13,011 nt of DNA from Melioribacteraceae bacterium (lineage in GTDB: Bacteria > Bacteroidota > Ignavibacteria > Ignavibacteriales > Melioribacteraceae), in NCBI GenBank assembly GCA_015486905.1, contig WFQV01000030.1:1-13011 (forward strand), written 5' to 3'. The stretch's first letter is position 1, and each line of letters starts with the position of its first letter. Below are positions 1 through 7,700 of the stretch, piece after piece. The notes beneath the pieces were generated by a model that worked only from the letters and a program-made list of their open reading frames with translations, searched no databases and was not told the DNA's origin. A program made the translations under genes and the position numbers.

Positions 1-137
1 ACCAACTCATCCGGCCATTTTGATAAATTGGAGATGATGCGGTGTTTTACCTTTTTGCCTTCACGGTAGTTCTCCATAAGGACAACGGATGTGTAGGTTT
101 TGGTCTTAGTTTTCTTATGTATCTTTTGAATAAACAT
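1..137 (-). CDS. IS1634/IS4-like transposase, N-terminal fragment cut by window edge
   Basis: Reading leftward from an ATG at 137-135 gives 45 uninterrupted codons that leave the window at base 1. The peptide begins MFIQKIHKKTKTKTY, then a VVLMENYREGKKVKHR stretch and an NLSKWPDEL segment. That order (short MF-I/V start, basic Lys-rich strand, 'ENYR...KVKHR', 'NLS.WP') is what I know from the N-terminus of IS1634-type transposases of the IS4 superfamily. The DDE catalytic residues would lie outside the window, so I cannot say whether the gene is intact. No clear Shine-Dalgarno sequence precedes the ATG. The family call rests on only about 45 residues; a transposase of a neighbouring IS4 subgroup is the main alternative. 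Confidence 0.72.
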   Translation of the reverse strand, partial: MFIQKIHKKTKTKTYTSVVLMENYREGKKVKHRIISNLSKWPDEL

Positions 138-346
138 CTTGGCTACTAAAATACTACATTACAATCAAAATAGCATGTAAAATATTAAATAATATATGTT
201 ATTCTTAGCCATACTTTTTTGAGCGTAAAAAGTTTCTGCCCCTTACCTACATTGACTTTTTCGCATTTTGCCCTCTGTTTTTTTTTCGGAACTTCCGTTA
301 GAACAATGAGTCTAAAGCCCTGTGAAGCTTGTTGTCTTTTTCAACC

Positions 347-362
347 GTCGGATGAATCCGAC
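347..362. repeat. Short hairpin, GTCGGAT/ATCCGAC
   Basis: A 7-bp perfect stem (GTCGGAT pairing with ATCCGAC) around a 2-base centre, in the gene-free stretch. It lies about 40 bases upstream of a segment (405-425) resembling the left arm of the palindromic repeat embedded in the 9408-11672 gene. It looks like a piece of dispersed intergenic repeat; no regulatory role is evident. Confidence 0.45.
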
Positions 363-404
363 AGCAATGCTGGATAGAACCCAAGGGAATGAGGATTTTT
401 TCAC

Positions 405-425
405 TGTCATTTCAACTGAACGAAG
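405..425 (+). repeat. Degenerate single arm of TGTCATTTCGA-type repeat
   Basis: TGTCATTTCAACTGAACGAAG closely resembles the left arm of the element at 11414-11484, which reads TGTCATTTCGA then CCGAGCGAAGCGAG. The matching right arm TCGAAATGACA is not found nearby, so this is a decayed or partial copy. Its presence between genes shows that this sequence type is not confined to coding DNA in this genome. Confidence 0.5.
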
Positions 426-482
426 CATGGTTAGTCGTGCCTTAGCGTACTCCACAACCTTCGACCTTCTTCATCAATGAAT

Positions 483-646
483 ATCCATTTGTCCACTCAT
501 CCAAAATGCCGTCGGGAGACGGGGAGTTGAAAAATTAGAACTTTTAACTACGCCAAACATTTCGATGAATTGCTTTACTTCAATACCTTCGGCATCGAGG
601 ATCTGTTTTTCTTTACTCTTGTTCTTGCATTGTTGGACAAATGGAT
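483..646. repeat. 13-bp inverted repeat with 138-base spacer
   Basis: ATCCATTTGTCCA at 483-495 is the exact reverse complement of TGGACAAATGGAT at 634-646. The spacer has no gene. A match of this length could be the ends of a small non-autonomous element or leftover pieces of two repeat copies. No flanking target-site duplication is obvious. Confidence 0.45.
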
Positions 647-660
647 GGTTGGATAGTTCA

Positions 661-827
661 CCTTTCCTCGCATTTTACCGGGTGAGTTTCTCAATACACA
701 CCAATAATCAGCACTCCCTTCTTGAAGAAAGGGCAGGTTGGGAAAAATGGAAGCGAAAAATAGTAACAAAACGCTCAAGAGGAAAAGACAAGCTAATTTT
801 TATTGCCACCAAATTTAAACTTGTACT
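661..827 (+). repeat. Long dispersed repeat, copy 1 (inverted copy at 4224-4436)
   Basis: The last ~95 bases, from the TTGGGAAAAAT motif to AAACTTGTACT at the right end, match the reverse complement of 4224-4320 almost base for base. The match continues leftward with lower identity (ACACACCAA-AATCAG-CTCCC, then GCATTnTnC-GGG) to about 661. Copy 1 carries a small hairpin around TTCTTGAAGAA exactly where copy 2 carries a longer insertion with a 20-bp palindrome. The repeat has open frames in both copies but neither has a ribosome binding site or conserved start. I do not recognise the repeat as a named element. Confidence 0.8.
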
Positions 828-941
828 ATTTTAAATAAAAGCAACTTACTTTCCGAAACCGGAGCGGACAATTTTTATTTTAAAAAATTATTTAATATTT
901 TGTTTTTCAAATTAGAAGATGTAAATAACAACGGAGAAGAA

Positions 942-1349
942 ATGGGAGACACAATTAAGCTTTCGATTAAATTACCCGTCAGTCCGCGCGAACTTTACGA
1001 ATCTTGGCTGGATGCGGAAAAACACACGGCTTTTACAGGCTCGAAGGCAGACATTGAGAGAAAGGTTGGCAGTAAATTTACTGCGGGCGACGGATACATT
1101 ACAGGAGAAAATTTAAAACTTTTCAGATTTAATAGAATAATCCAAAGCTGGCGTACTACCGATTTCCCCGAAGACGCCGATGACTCAACGGTCACGATTG
1201 AATTGGAGAAAATCAAAGAAGGAACAAAATTAACGATTGTTCACGAAAATCTCCCCGATGGCGAAGGCAAAAAATATCGCCAGGATTGGCGTGAACATTA
1301 TTTCAAACCGATGAAGGACTATTTTTCCAAAGATAAATCAAGTGAATAG
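942..1349 (+). CDS. AHSA1/SRPBCC-family protein (START-like ligand-binding fold)
   Basis: A 135-residue protein, the usual size of a single AHSA1 (activator of Hsp90 ATPase homologue 1-like) domain. The start is set by GGAG at 933-936, five bases before the ATG at 942; an upstream TTG at 900 has no ribosome binding site. Visible family features are the N-terminal strand with 'PVSPRELYESWLD', the 'F-GSKADIERKVGSKFTAGDGYI-G' hairpin, 'RIIQSWRTTDFPED', the 'STVTIELEKIKEGTKLTIVHENLP' strands and the C-terminal helix 'WREHYFKPMKDYF'. The fold forms a hydrophobic pocket; the ligand of bacterial members is generally unknown, and a true Hsp90 co-chaperone role should not be assumed. It is soluble and probably cytoplasmic. 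The gene overlaps the rhomboid gene by 8 bases, so the two are probably translated together. Confidence 0.88.
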   Translation: MGDTIKLSIKLPVSPRELYESWLDAEKHTAFTGSKADIERKVGSKFTAGDGYITGENLKLFRFNRIIQSWRTTDFPEDADDSTVTIELEKIKEGTKLTIVHENLPDGEGKKYRQDWREHYFKPMKDYFSKDKSSE

Positions 1350-2010
1350 TACCGAGAAAAGCGAACAGAAAAAATTACTTACAGCCCTTTTAATTCCGGC
1401 TCTTTTTGTAATTCTTATTCTCAATATTCAACTAATCGAAGTCTTCTTTAATTTGAACCTTGTCTTTTTAGGGGTGCTTCCCCGTACCTTGAGGGGGGTG
1501 AAAGGGATTTTTTTTGGACCGCTCATTCACGGTGGATTTAATCATCTTTTTTCCAATTCAATCCCATTGCTATTGCTCGGCACAGCCGTAGCTTACTTTT
1601 ATCCCAAATCCTCAAACAAAGTGTTTGCGCTGCTCTACTTTGTACCAAGCATTCTTGTTTGGATTTTTGCCCGTCAGGCTTACCACATCGGTTCAAGCGG
1701 AATTGTTTACGGGCTCGGTTCGTTTCTGTTCTTTAGCGGTGTTGTACGGCGGGACACGCGTGCGATTGTCGTTTCACTGCTTGTCGTTTTCCTTTACGGC
1801 GGTTTAATCTGGGGGATATTCCCTCTCGACCCGAGAATATCTTTTGAAGCTCATTTTTTCGGATTGCTAACTGGCTTTTTGCTTGCATTTGTTTTCCGCA
1901 AACAAGACCCGTACAAAAGGTACGATTGGGAAGACGAGGAAGAAGACTGGGATAAAAACGATTTGGAAATAAAATATTTTAAGCGCTCAATTATTTCGCC
2001 GGGAAAATGA
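1342..2010 (+). CDS. Rhomboid-family intramembrane serine protease
   Basis: A 222-residue polytopic membrane protein with about six hydrophobic segments (roughly 11-36, 74-88, 94-111, 117-134, 141-158, 171-186). The rhomboid signatures are present: H63 and H68/N72 in 'HGGFNHLFSN', the catalytic serine S119 in 'GSSG' (117-120), and the partner histidine H171 in 'EAHFFGLLTG'. Rhomboids cleave transmembrane substrates within the bilayer using a Ser-His dyad, so this copy looks catalytically competent. The C-terminus (about 190-222) is an unusually charged cytoplasmic-type tail with an acidic run 'DWEDEEEDWD' followed by basic residues. Start is a GTG inside the end of the upstream gene (8-base overlap), with no good Shine-Dalgarno sequence, suggesting translational coupling. 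The substrate is unknown; the stop overlaps the next gene's ATG. Confidence 0.92.
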   Translation: MNSTEKSEQKKLLTALLIPALFVILILNIQLIEVFFNLNLVFLGVLPRTLRGVKGIFFGPLIHGGFNHLFSNSIPLLLLGTAVAYFYPKSSNKVFALLYFVPSILVWIFARQAYHIGSSGIVYGLGSFLFFSGVVRRDTRAIVVSLLVVFLYGGLIWGIFPLDPRISFEAHFFGLLTGFLLAFVFRKQDPYKRYDWEDEEEDWDKNDLEIKYFKRSIISPGK

Positions 2011-2852
2011 AAACAGCAGTTAAAAATAATTTGTGGTTAAGCATTAGAATCTTATCTCTCCTTTTGCGAAAGTTTCAAAACCGGCAACAAATAAAAGCGC
2101 TGAACAACAGCTCATCCGAGACGGTTAAGAAAATCGGGAAGGCGGTTCGATTTTCGCTAAATAAAAATTTTTCACCGGAAGAAAAGGAAGCAATAAAAAG
2201 AATAGAAAGCATCAGAAAAGAATATTTAACTTCCGAACGAGAGATACACCGCTGGGACCCCGAGGGCAATGCGGAAGGGAAAGAAAAACTTTCCACAGTT
2301 ACAAAATACGGCAGCCGCTCGGAATTTTGGGACACTCTTTTATTTCAACTCGTAAGAAATTTAAAACCGTTAACCTCCGTTGAAATAGGAACGTGTGTAG
2401 GAATTTCAGCAGCTTATCTCGGGCTTGCACAGAAGTTAAACGGAGAAGGCAAGTTAACTACATTGGAAGGCTCTCCGTACCGTTCCGAAATTGCAAGGGA
2501 GACTTTTCAAAAAGTTCAAGCTAATGTAAATATTGCGGTTGGCAAATTCGATGTTACACTGCGTCAAATTTTGGATAATACCGAACCAATCGATTTTGCT
2601 TTCATTGACGGCAACCACCGCTTTGCACCGACGGTTGATTACTTTAAAGCTTTACTGCCTCGTTTGGCAACCGAGAGCGTCTTGGTTTTCGATGACATCA
2701 ACTATTCTCCCGAAATGCAGCGTGCATGGAAAAAAATTAAAGTTCACCCATTTGTTAATGCCTCAATAGATTTATTCGTTTTCGGAATCGTCGTAGTAAA
2801 CTCCGAGACAACAACAAAAGAAGGTTACAAACTCAGCATTTTAAAATTCTAA
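2007..2852 (+). CDS. Class I SAM-dependent methyltransferase (Methyltransf_24-like)
   Basis: A 281-residue protein starting in an ATGA overlap with the rhomboid stop. The Rossmann-type SAM site is visible: motif I 'VEIGTCVGISAAYLGLA' (about 125-141), an acidic residue at the end of strand 2 in 'TTLEGSP' (E154), 'IDFAFIDGNHRFAPTVDYF' (about 195-213) and 'SVLVFDDINYSP' (about 224-235, D229/D230). The D201-x-x-H and DD pairs resemble the metal-assisted O-methyltransferase-like group. The first ~100 residues are basic and probably helical, with no clear signal peptide, though residues 9-20 are moderately hydrophobic and may contact the membrane. The substrate cannot be read from sequence; small-molecule, lipid or sugar O-methylation are options. 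It ends a three-gene operon with the SRPBCC and rhomboid genes. Confidence 0.85.
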   Translation: MKTAVKNNLWLSIRILSLLLRKFQNRQQIKALNNSSSETVKKIGKAVRFSLNKNFSPEEKEAIKRIESIRKEYLTSEREIHRWDPEGNAEGKEKLSTVTKYGSRSEFWDTLLFQLVRNLKPLTSVEIGTCVGISAAYLGLAQKLNGEGKLTTLEGSPYRSEIARETFQKVQANVNIAVGKFDVTLRQILDNTEPIDFAFIDGNHRFAPTVDYFKALLPRLATESVLVFDDINYSPEMQRAWKKIKVHPFVNASIDLFVFGIVVVNSETTTKEGYKLSILKF

Positions 2853-2865
2853 AAATCTTTCACAT

Positions 2866-2922
2866 TACAAACTGCAAGCAACCCGTTCTACGGAAATATG
2901 CGGTAGTGACGCACAGTTTGTA
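2866..2922. terminator. Candidate bidirectional terminator/hairpin between convergent genes
   Basis: TACAAACTG at 2866-2874 is the exact reverse complement of CAGTTTGTA at 2914-2922. The 39-base interior contains a nested CCGT-TCT-ACGG hairpin at 2883-2893. The structure fills the 71-base gap between two genes that end facing each other. There is no good U-tract on the plus strand; on the minus strand the structure is followed within about ten bases by a T-rich run. Shared terminator is the simplest reading, but the long loop makes it weak. Confidence 0.35.
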
Positions 2923-2923
2923 C

Positions 2924-4102
2924 TCAAATAAATTCGGGGAAAGAAACGAAATTTAATTTTGTTTCTGCTACCTTTTGTGTTCCTGCATTTACCTTTGAAA
3001 CAACATAGGCTTCAGGCGGTGAATATTTTGATATGAAACTATGAAGAGATTTTCCTATCTTGGGACTTGTCTTTACTTCAACAGGAATCCCGCCTCTGAT
3101 AAAGTCAATCTCCGCTCCGGATTTTGTTCTCCAATAGTTCGGTTTTTCACCCTTTTTTAGAAACTCCGAAAAAACAAGATTTTCGTACATTACACCGCTG
3201 TCCGTTCTTTCCGTAGAGAAATTATTTATTATTGCATTTCTTAACCCCAAATCAACAAAATAGATTTTCGGATTTTTGACTAACTCGCTTCTCGGATTCT
3301 TGCTGAAAGGGGAACAGCGCTGAACGATGTACAACGCTTCCAAAATATTAAGAACTTCTTTTAACCGCTTAAAACCAAAGCCCGTTGCATTACACAGCTC
3401 GGTGTAATTAATTAAATTCCCGGTTTGCAGAGAAAGTGATTTTATTAACTTTATCAACTTGTCCGAATTACCCAAACCGAAAAGGTTTTTAACCTCGCGG
3501 AGTAAAAGTGTGTTGTAAATATTTTCTAATGCCATTAGTTTTTCATCTTTGTTTTCCGAGAGTACAACCCGCGGGTAACCGCCGTAAATGATAAATTCGT
3601 CGACATATTTTTGTAAACGTTTAAGAACGAACCCTCCGAACTTTCTCCGCTTGTAAAGCTCGAACAATTTAAACTCCTTAGCGCGTAAATATTCTTCAAA
3701 ACTAAACGGTAGTAATTCAAAAATAAAAATACGTCCCACCAAGTATTTCAAACTCCGTACCGAAACTTCTGCGGAAGCTGAACCTGAAATGAAAAGTTTC
3801 ACATCGGTGTTGTCGTAGATATATTTCAACTGTTTCCCGCTCTCCTCTGCGTACTGGATTTCGTCGATGAAAACGTAATCGAAACCCTTAACATAAAGCT
3901 CGACGAAAGATTTTACATCATTCCTAAAAACATCGAGAACTTCAACATCCTCCAAGGTTACAATATTAACATTAGACAAATTTTCAAACAACCTTTTAAT
4001 CATCGTTGTTTTGCCCGATTGCCTCGGACCAATCACGGCAATTATTTCTTTTTTGGAAAGATATCTTTTAATTACCCCTTCCAATGTTCTTTCTACATAC
4101 AC
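2924..4102 (-). CDS. AAA+ ATPase with C-terminal DUF4143 / nuclease-like domain
   Basis: A 392-residue protein of the usual length for the AAA_14-DUF4143 family. Walker A is 'GPRQSGKT' (25-32), Walker B 'YVFIDE' (76-81), and a sensor-like 'FISGSAS' follows (104-110). After a linker with 'YGGYPRVVL' (173-181) there is a winged-helix-like segment (about 215-265), then 'KIYFVDLGLRNAI' (279-291), 'GVMYENLVFSEFL' (303-315), and 'YWRTKSGAEIDFI...IPVEVK' (323-344). The last block has the E-x-D...E-x-K arrangement of a PD-(D/E)XK nuclease-like fold. The family is common and often present in several copies per genome; its cellular role is not established. It starts at a GTG with only a weak upstream G-rich match. 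It is transcribed alone, convergent with the methyltransferase operon. It is cytoplasmic and has no obvious partner here. Confidence 0.9.
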   Translation of the reverse strand: MYVERTLEGVIKRYLSKKEIIAVIGPRQSGKTTMIKRLFENLSNVNIVTLEDVEVLDVFRNDVKSFVELYVKGFDYVFIDEIQYAEESGKQLKYIYDNTDVKLFISGSASAEVSVRSLKYLVGRIFIFELLPFSFEEYLRAKEFKLFELYKRRKFGGFVLKRLQKYVDEFIIYGGYPRVVLSENKDEKLMALENIYNTLLLREVKNLFGLGNSDKLIKLIKSLSLQTGNLINYTELCNATGFGFKRLKEVLNILEALYIVQRCSPFSKNPRSELVKNPKIYFVDLGLRNAIINNFSTERTDSGVMYENLVFSEFLKKGEKPNYWRTKSGAEIDFIRGGIPVEVKTSPKIGKSLHSFISKYSPPEAYVVSKVNAGTQKVAETKLNFVSFPEFI

Positions 4103-4223
4103 AATAAACCCATTATTATTAATTTATTTGTCATTTTAATTACAAAATTAATTAGAATATCCCGAGTCTCAAAGAGGCAAATCCCAAAATATTATTAATA
4201 AATACCAATCTGCGGAAAGATTG

Positions 4224-4436
4224 AGTACAAGTTTAAATTTGGTGGCAAAAAAATTAGCTCGTCTTTTCCTTTTGAGCGTTTTGTTACTATTTTTTGCTTT
4301 CCATATTTTTCCCAACCCACCCTTTCCCTCTCTTCCCGACCTGCCTGCCGGCAGGCAGGGTAGGCATGGCTGGAAAGAGGGAGGGCTGATTCTTGGTGTG
4401 TGTTGAGAACCTCTCCCTGCAGAATGCTGGGAAAGC
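4224..4436 (-). repeat. Long dispersed repeat, copy 2, with palindromic insertion
   Basis: Read on the minus strand, this matches 661-827: GCATTCTGCAGGG, then ACACACCAAGAATCAGCCCTCCC, then after an extra ~45 bases TTGGGAAAAAT through AAACTTGTACT at the 4224 end. The outer ~95 bases are over 90% identical to copy 1 by eye. The extra bases relative to copy 1 include the 20-bp palindrome at 4340-4359 and a GGGAAGAGAGGGAAAGGG stretch. The two copies face each other across about 3.4 kb holding the whole operon and the ATPase gene. Confidence 0.8.
4340..4359. repeat. Perfect 20-bp palindrome CCTGCCTGCCGGCAGGCAGG
   Basis: CCTGCCTGCCGGCAGGCAGG is identical to its own reverse complement and is far more GC-rich than its surroundings. 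It lies inside copy 2 of the long repeat at the point where copy 1 has a much shorter hairpin, so it looks like a separate insertion into the repeat. From memory, this type of GCCTGCCGGCAGGC sequence recurs in other FCB-group genomes; I could not check that. Confidence 0.75.
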
Positions 4437-4757
4437 AATCTGTAGCTTTACCAAGCGGTTACTAAAATAAACAACAGATTTCCACACCCCGCCAACAGGG
4501 GGTCCCACAAAATATTATTTGAAAAATTAAATTGTACTCTTGAAATTTTGCCTCCGATTTTGAGCATGTTTCCAAATAAATAAAATCCGTTTTCCGAAAT
4601 AAGGAATTCTCTTTCCTTTTGTTGCAAATTAAAGTTTAATGTGTTAACTTGCTTAAGTTCAAACGGCAAATGTACAGTTCACCATTCTCCCGAAATATTC
4701 TATTTTTCCTCAGGCTGAAAAATAAGATTTGTAAATAAAATTGCTCACGGAGAGAAA

Positions 4758-7700
4758 ATGAAAATTAGAGGCAAAGTACTTCTAACCACTTTTATTTTGC
4801 TTCTTTATTTAGCCGGATTTACTCCTGCGCAGGAAGCCCCTTTCCGATTCAAACATTACTCAATAGAGGAAGGGCTTTCGGAGGTAAACGCTCGTTGCAT
4901 TGTTCGTGATAGATACGGGTTTTTGTGGATAGGCACACAGGACGGACTTAACAGATACGACGGTTACGATTTTACGGTCTTTCGTCATAGCGAAAACGAT
5001 TCATGTTCAATTGCAGATAATTTTATTTCCGCTTTGTTAAAAGACGATTCGGGCAGACTTTGGATAGGCACGAGAAAAGGGCTTTCCGTTTTTTATCCAG
5101 CTAAGGGAAAGTTTGAAAATTACTTCTGCGCAAAAAATAAAAGCGGGAATGAAATAGGGGGTGGAATAAGTGCTATTTATCAGGACAGTGATTCGATAAT
5201 TTGGATTGGCTTTGAAAACGGTAAGGTAATAAAGTTCGATAAAAACAAAGACAGGCTTAATGAATTTTGGAACAAGAAAGAAGATACGTTCGGATTCAGC
5301 CGGAGCGGCATTAATTCTATTTATGAAGATTCGCGCGGAATCTTATGGTTTGCTACCTCGGGTAGAGGACTATTTGCTTTTAACAAAGTCAATGGCAAAT
5401 GGGAAAATTTTCGCTACAAAATTGAAACCGGAAATTCATACTACGATGTGCTCTTTGCTCTTACGGAAGATTCCAAAGGCAATATAATTATCGGCTCGTT
5501 CAAGGGACTTTTGGTTTACAATCCGAATAGCGGTGAATTCCTGAATTATTTTGTAATTAAGAACAATAACCGCTTCCTCAAATTAAAGACCGATATTCTT
5601 AATGGTGTTCACGTACACTCTCTTTACAAAGATAAGAACGGCAATCTTTGGGTAGGCACATTGTTAGAAGGATTGTTCTTCCTAAAAAGGGGTGAAACCC
5701 GTTTTGTTAATTACAAAAGCGACCCGACCAATCCGTTCAGTATTAGCAACAATAACATTTTCGATTTTTACGAAAGTGGCGGAATATTGTGGATAGGTAC
5801 CGGCAAAGGCGGAATAAACAAATTAGACAGGAGGAAAAAATATTTTGCTAATATTAATCAATTAACTCACGGCATTTCCAACAACAGCATTGGTGCCGTT
5901 TTGGAAGATAGCAGAGGTAATCTGTGGATAGGAACGGATATGGGGCTGAACAAAATTGATGCTGTCACAAAGGAAATTACACAATTTTTTCATTCGCGGG
6001 ATGATGAATATTCTTTGAGCAATAATAAAATTACAGCACTTGCGGAAGATAAATCCGGAAATATCTGGATCGGAACTCAGTTCGGTTTGAATAAATTCGA
6101 CCCAGCCGAAAATAAATTTTTCAGATTTGTTCATAATACTTCGGTACCCGGAAATCTTCCTTTTAATTTCATTCGCTATATTTATTGCGACAGCAAAGGA
6201 AACGTCTGGTTAGCTACCTCCGGCGGCGGATTGATAAAATTTGTTCCCGAGAAAAAATTGTTCACTCAATATAAAGTTAATCCCTCCAACCATGCCTCTA
6301 TTAACGATAATAAAGTAACTCATATTAGGCAAGACGGACAAGGTGTTTTGTGGATTTGCACACATTCGGCGCTTAGCAAATTTTACACCGATAAGGAAAT
6401 ATTTGAAAACATCTATTTTAAAAAAGGCGAAGAAGGGATGGCTAACTTTTTATGCTCTTTCGAAGATAACGAAGGCATCGTTTGGATTGGCGCCGAAGAC
6501 GGACTGATTAAATATAATCCGAGCACCGGTCAATATCGGCTTTATACGGAGAGGGACGGACTGTTAGGTCGCGAAATCTATTCGGTTCTGCCCGATTCCA
6601 AAAATAATTTGTGGATGAACTCTTTACAGGGAATAACCAAATTCGACAAAAAAAATGATAAGTTTGTTAATTACGGTACAAAGGACGGAATCGCCTGCAG
6701 GGAGTTTAATGTTAGCGCTTTTTTTAAAAGCAAAAGCGGAATCATTTATCTTGGCAGCGTTAACGGTGTTACTTATTTTAATCCCGATAGCATTAAACCC
6801 AAAATGAAAATTCCCAAAGTTGCTATCTCCGATTTCAGAGTATTTGACAAACCCTTGAAAAAGTACAAGGTTTACACTGACGGAGAGGAAATTACTTTAA
6901 GCTATTCGCAAAATTTCATTTCTCTTAATTTTTCTGCACTTGATTTTACGAAACCGTATTTAAATCAATATACCTACAAACTCGAGGGGGTCGATAACAA
7001 CTGGATATATTCCGGCAGTAGGAGATATGCCTCTTACACAAACTTAGAACCGGGGAGATATGTTTTTAAGGTAAAAGCATTCGATAACGATATCATCTCC
7101 GAAGCAAGTTATTCTTCTCTAATAATAAATATTGAGCCTCTCTTTTGGCAAACCTGGCAATTTAAAATTATTCCTCTTCTGTTACTTGCGTTAATTATCG
7201 GATTCTTCATTTTTGTTAAAATAAGAAGCATGATTGCAATGGAGCGGTTGCGGGTTAAAATTGCAAGCGATTTGCACGACGAAGTGGGAGCCTCGCTCTC
7301 GAAAATTTCTTTAAACGCCGGCATGCTTCCTTACGAAACAAAACATGCAGCGGTAAAAAGTCGCGGCGAAAAATTAATATCTCTTTCCCAAGAAGTTATT
7401 TCCACTATGAGCGATATTGTTTGGTCAATTGATGCAAGGAACGATAAAAGCGTTAATTTGATTGACAGAATGAAAAACTTTGCCCTCGGTTTTGCCGAGG
7501 AAAAACAAATTGAGTTGAATATTAAAATAAGTTGTTCTTTCCCGAACAGAAAAATCGGGATTGAGTTCAGACAAAATGTTTATTTGATTTTTAAAGAAGC
7601 GTTCAACAACGCCGTTAAATATTCCGGCTCTTCAAAATTTGACTTCGAAGTCCTTTTCGAAGGGAAAAAATTCGAGCTGACATTAAGCGACAACGGAACG

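Larger units (their letters stand above)
138..941. other. Gene-free stretch made of transposon flank and dispersed repeats
   Basis: I find no convincing coding sequence on either strand. Open frames at 565-834 (+) and 575-778 (-) have no ribosome binding site and largely translate repeat DNA. Positions 138 to roughly 300 are AT-rich upstream sequence of the transposase and probably include the insertion-sequence end, which cannot be fixed without the other end. Positions 345-530 hold short hairpins and repeat-like phrases, 483-495 and 634-646 form a 13-bp inverted repeat, and 661-827 is one copy of a repeat that recurs inverted at 4224-4436. The last 100 bases are AT-rich and must hold the promoter of the 942-2852 operon, though I see no clear box. 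Confidence 0.7.
4103..4757. other. Gene-free stretch with inverted repeat copy and palindromes
   Basis: No convincing gene is present on either strand. Positions 4224-4436 are the inverted copy of the repeat at 661-827 and 4340-4359 is a 20-bp palindrome inside it. Positions 4482-4505 hold a GC-rich ACCCC/GGGGT hairpin phrase. A minus-strand frame at 4448-4669 encodes a protein-like sequence but begins with TTG, lacks a ribosome binding site and runs into the repeat, so I treat it as a possible remnant only. The final 70 bases lead into the sensor kinase gene, whose ribosome binding site GGAGAG is at 4749-4754; an AAGATTTG at 4724-4731 is a poor match to the Bacteroidota -7 box. Confidence 0.65.

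Noticed and set aside
565..834. Open frames on both strands at 565-834 (+) and 575-778 (-)
   Set aside because: No ribosome binding sites, low-complexity composition, and most of the length is the repeat shared with 4224-4436. The shared ending (ATKFKLVL) comes from repeat DNA, not protein homology.
900..941. TTG start at 900 for the SRPBCC protein
   Set aside because: It adds 14 residues (FFKLEDVNNNGEE) outside the family domain and lacks a ribosome binding site, while the ATG at 942 has GGAG five bases upstream.
4169..4508. Frames at 4169-4438 (-), 4221-4406 (+) and 4287-4508 (-)
   Set aside because: They translate the repeat and its 20-bp palindrome (PAGRQ-type residues) and have no start signals.
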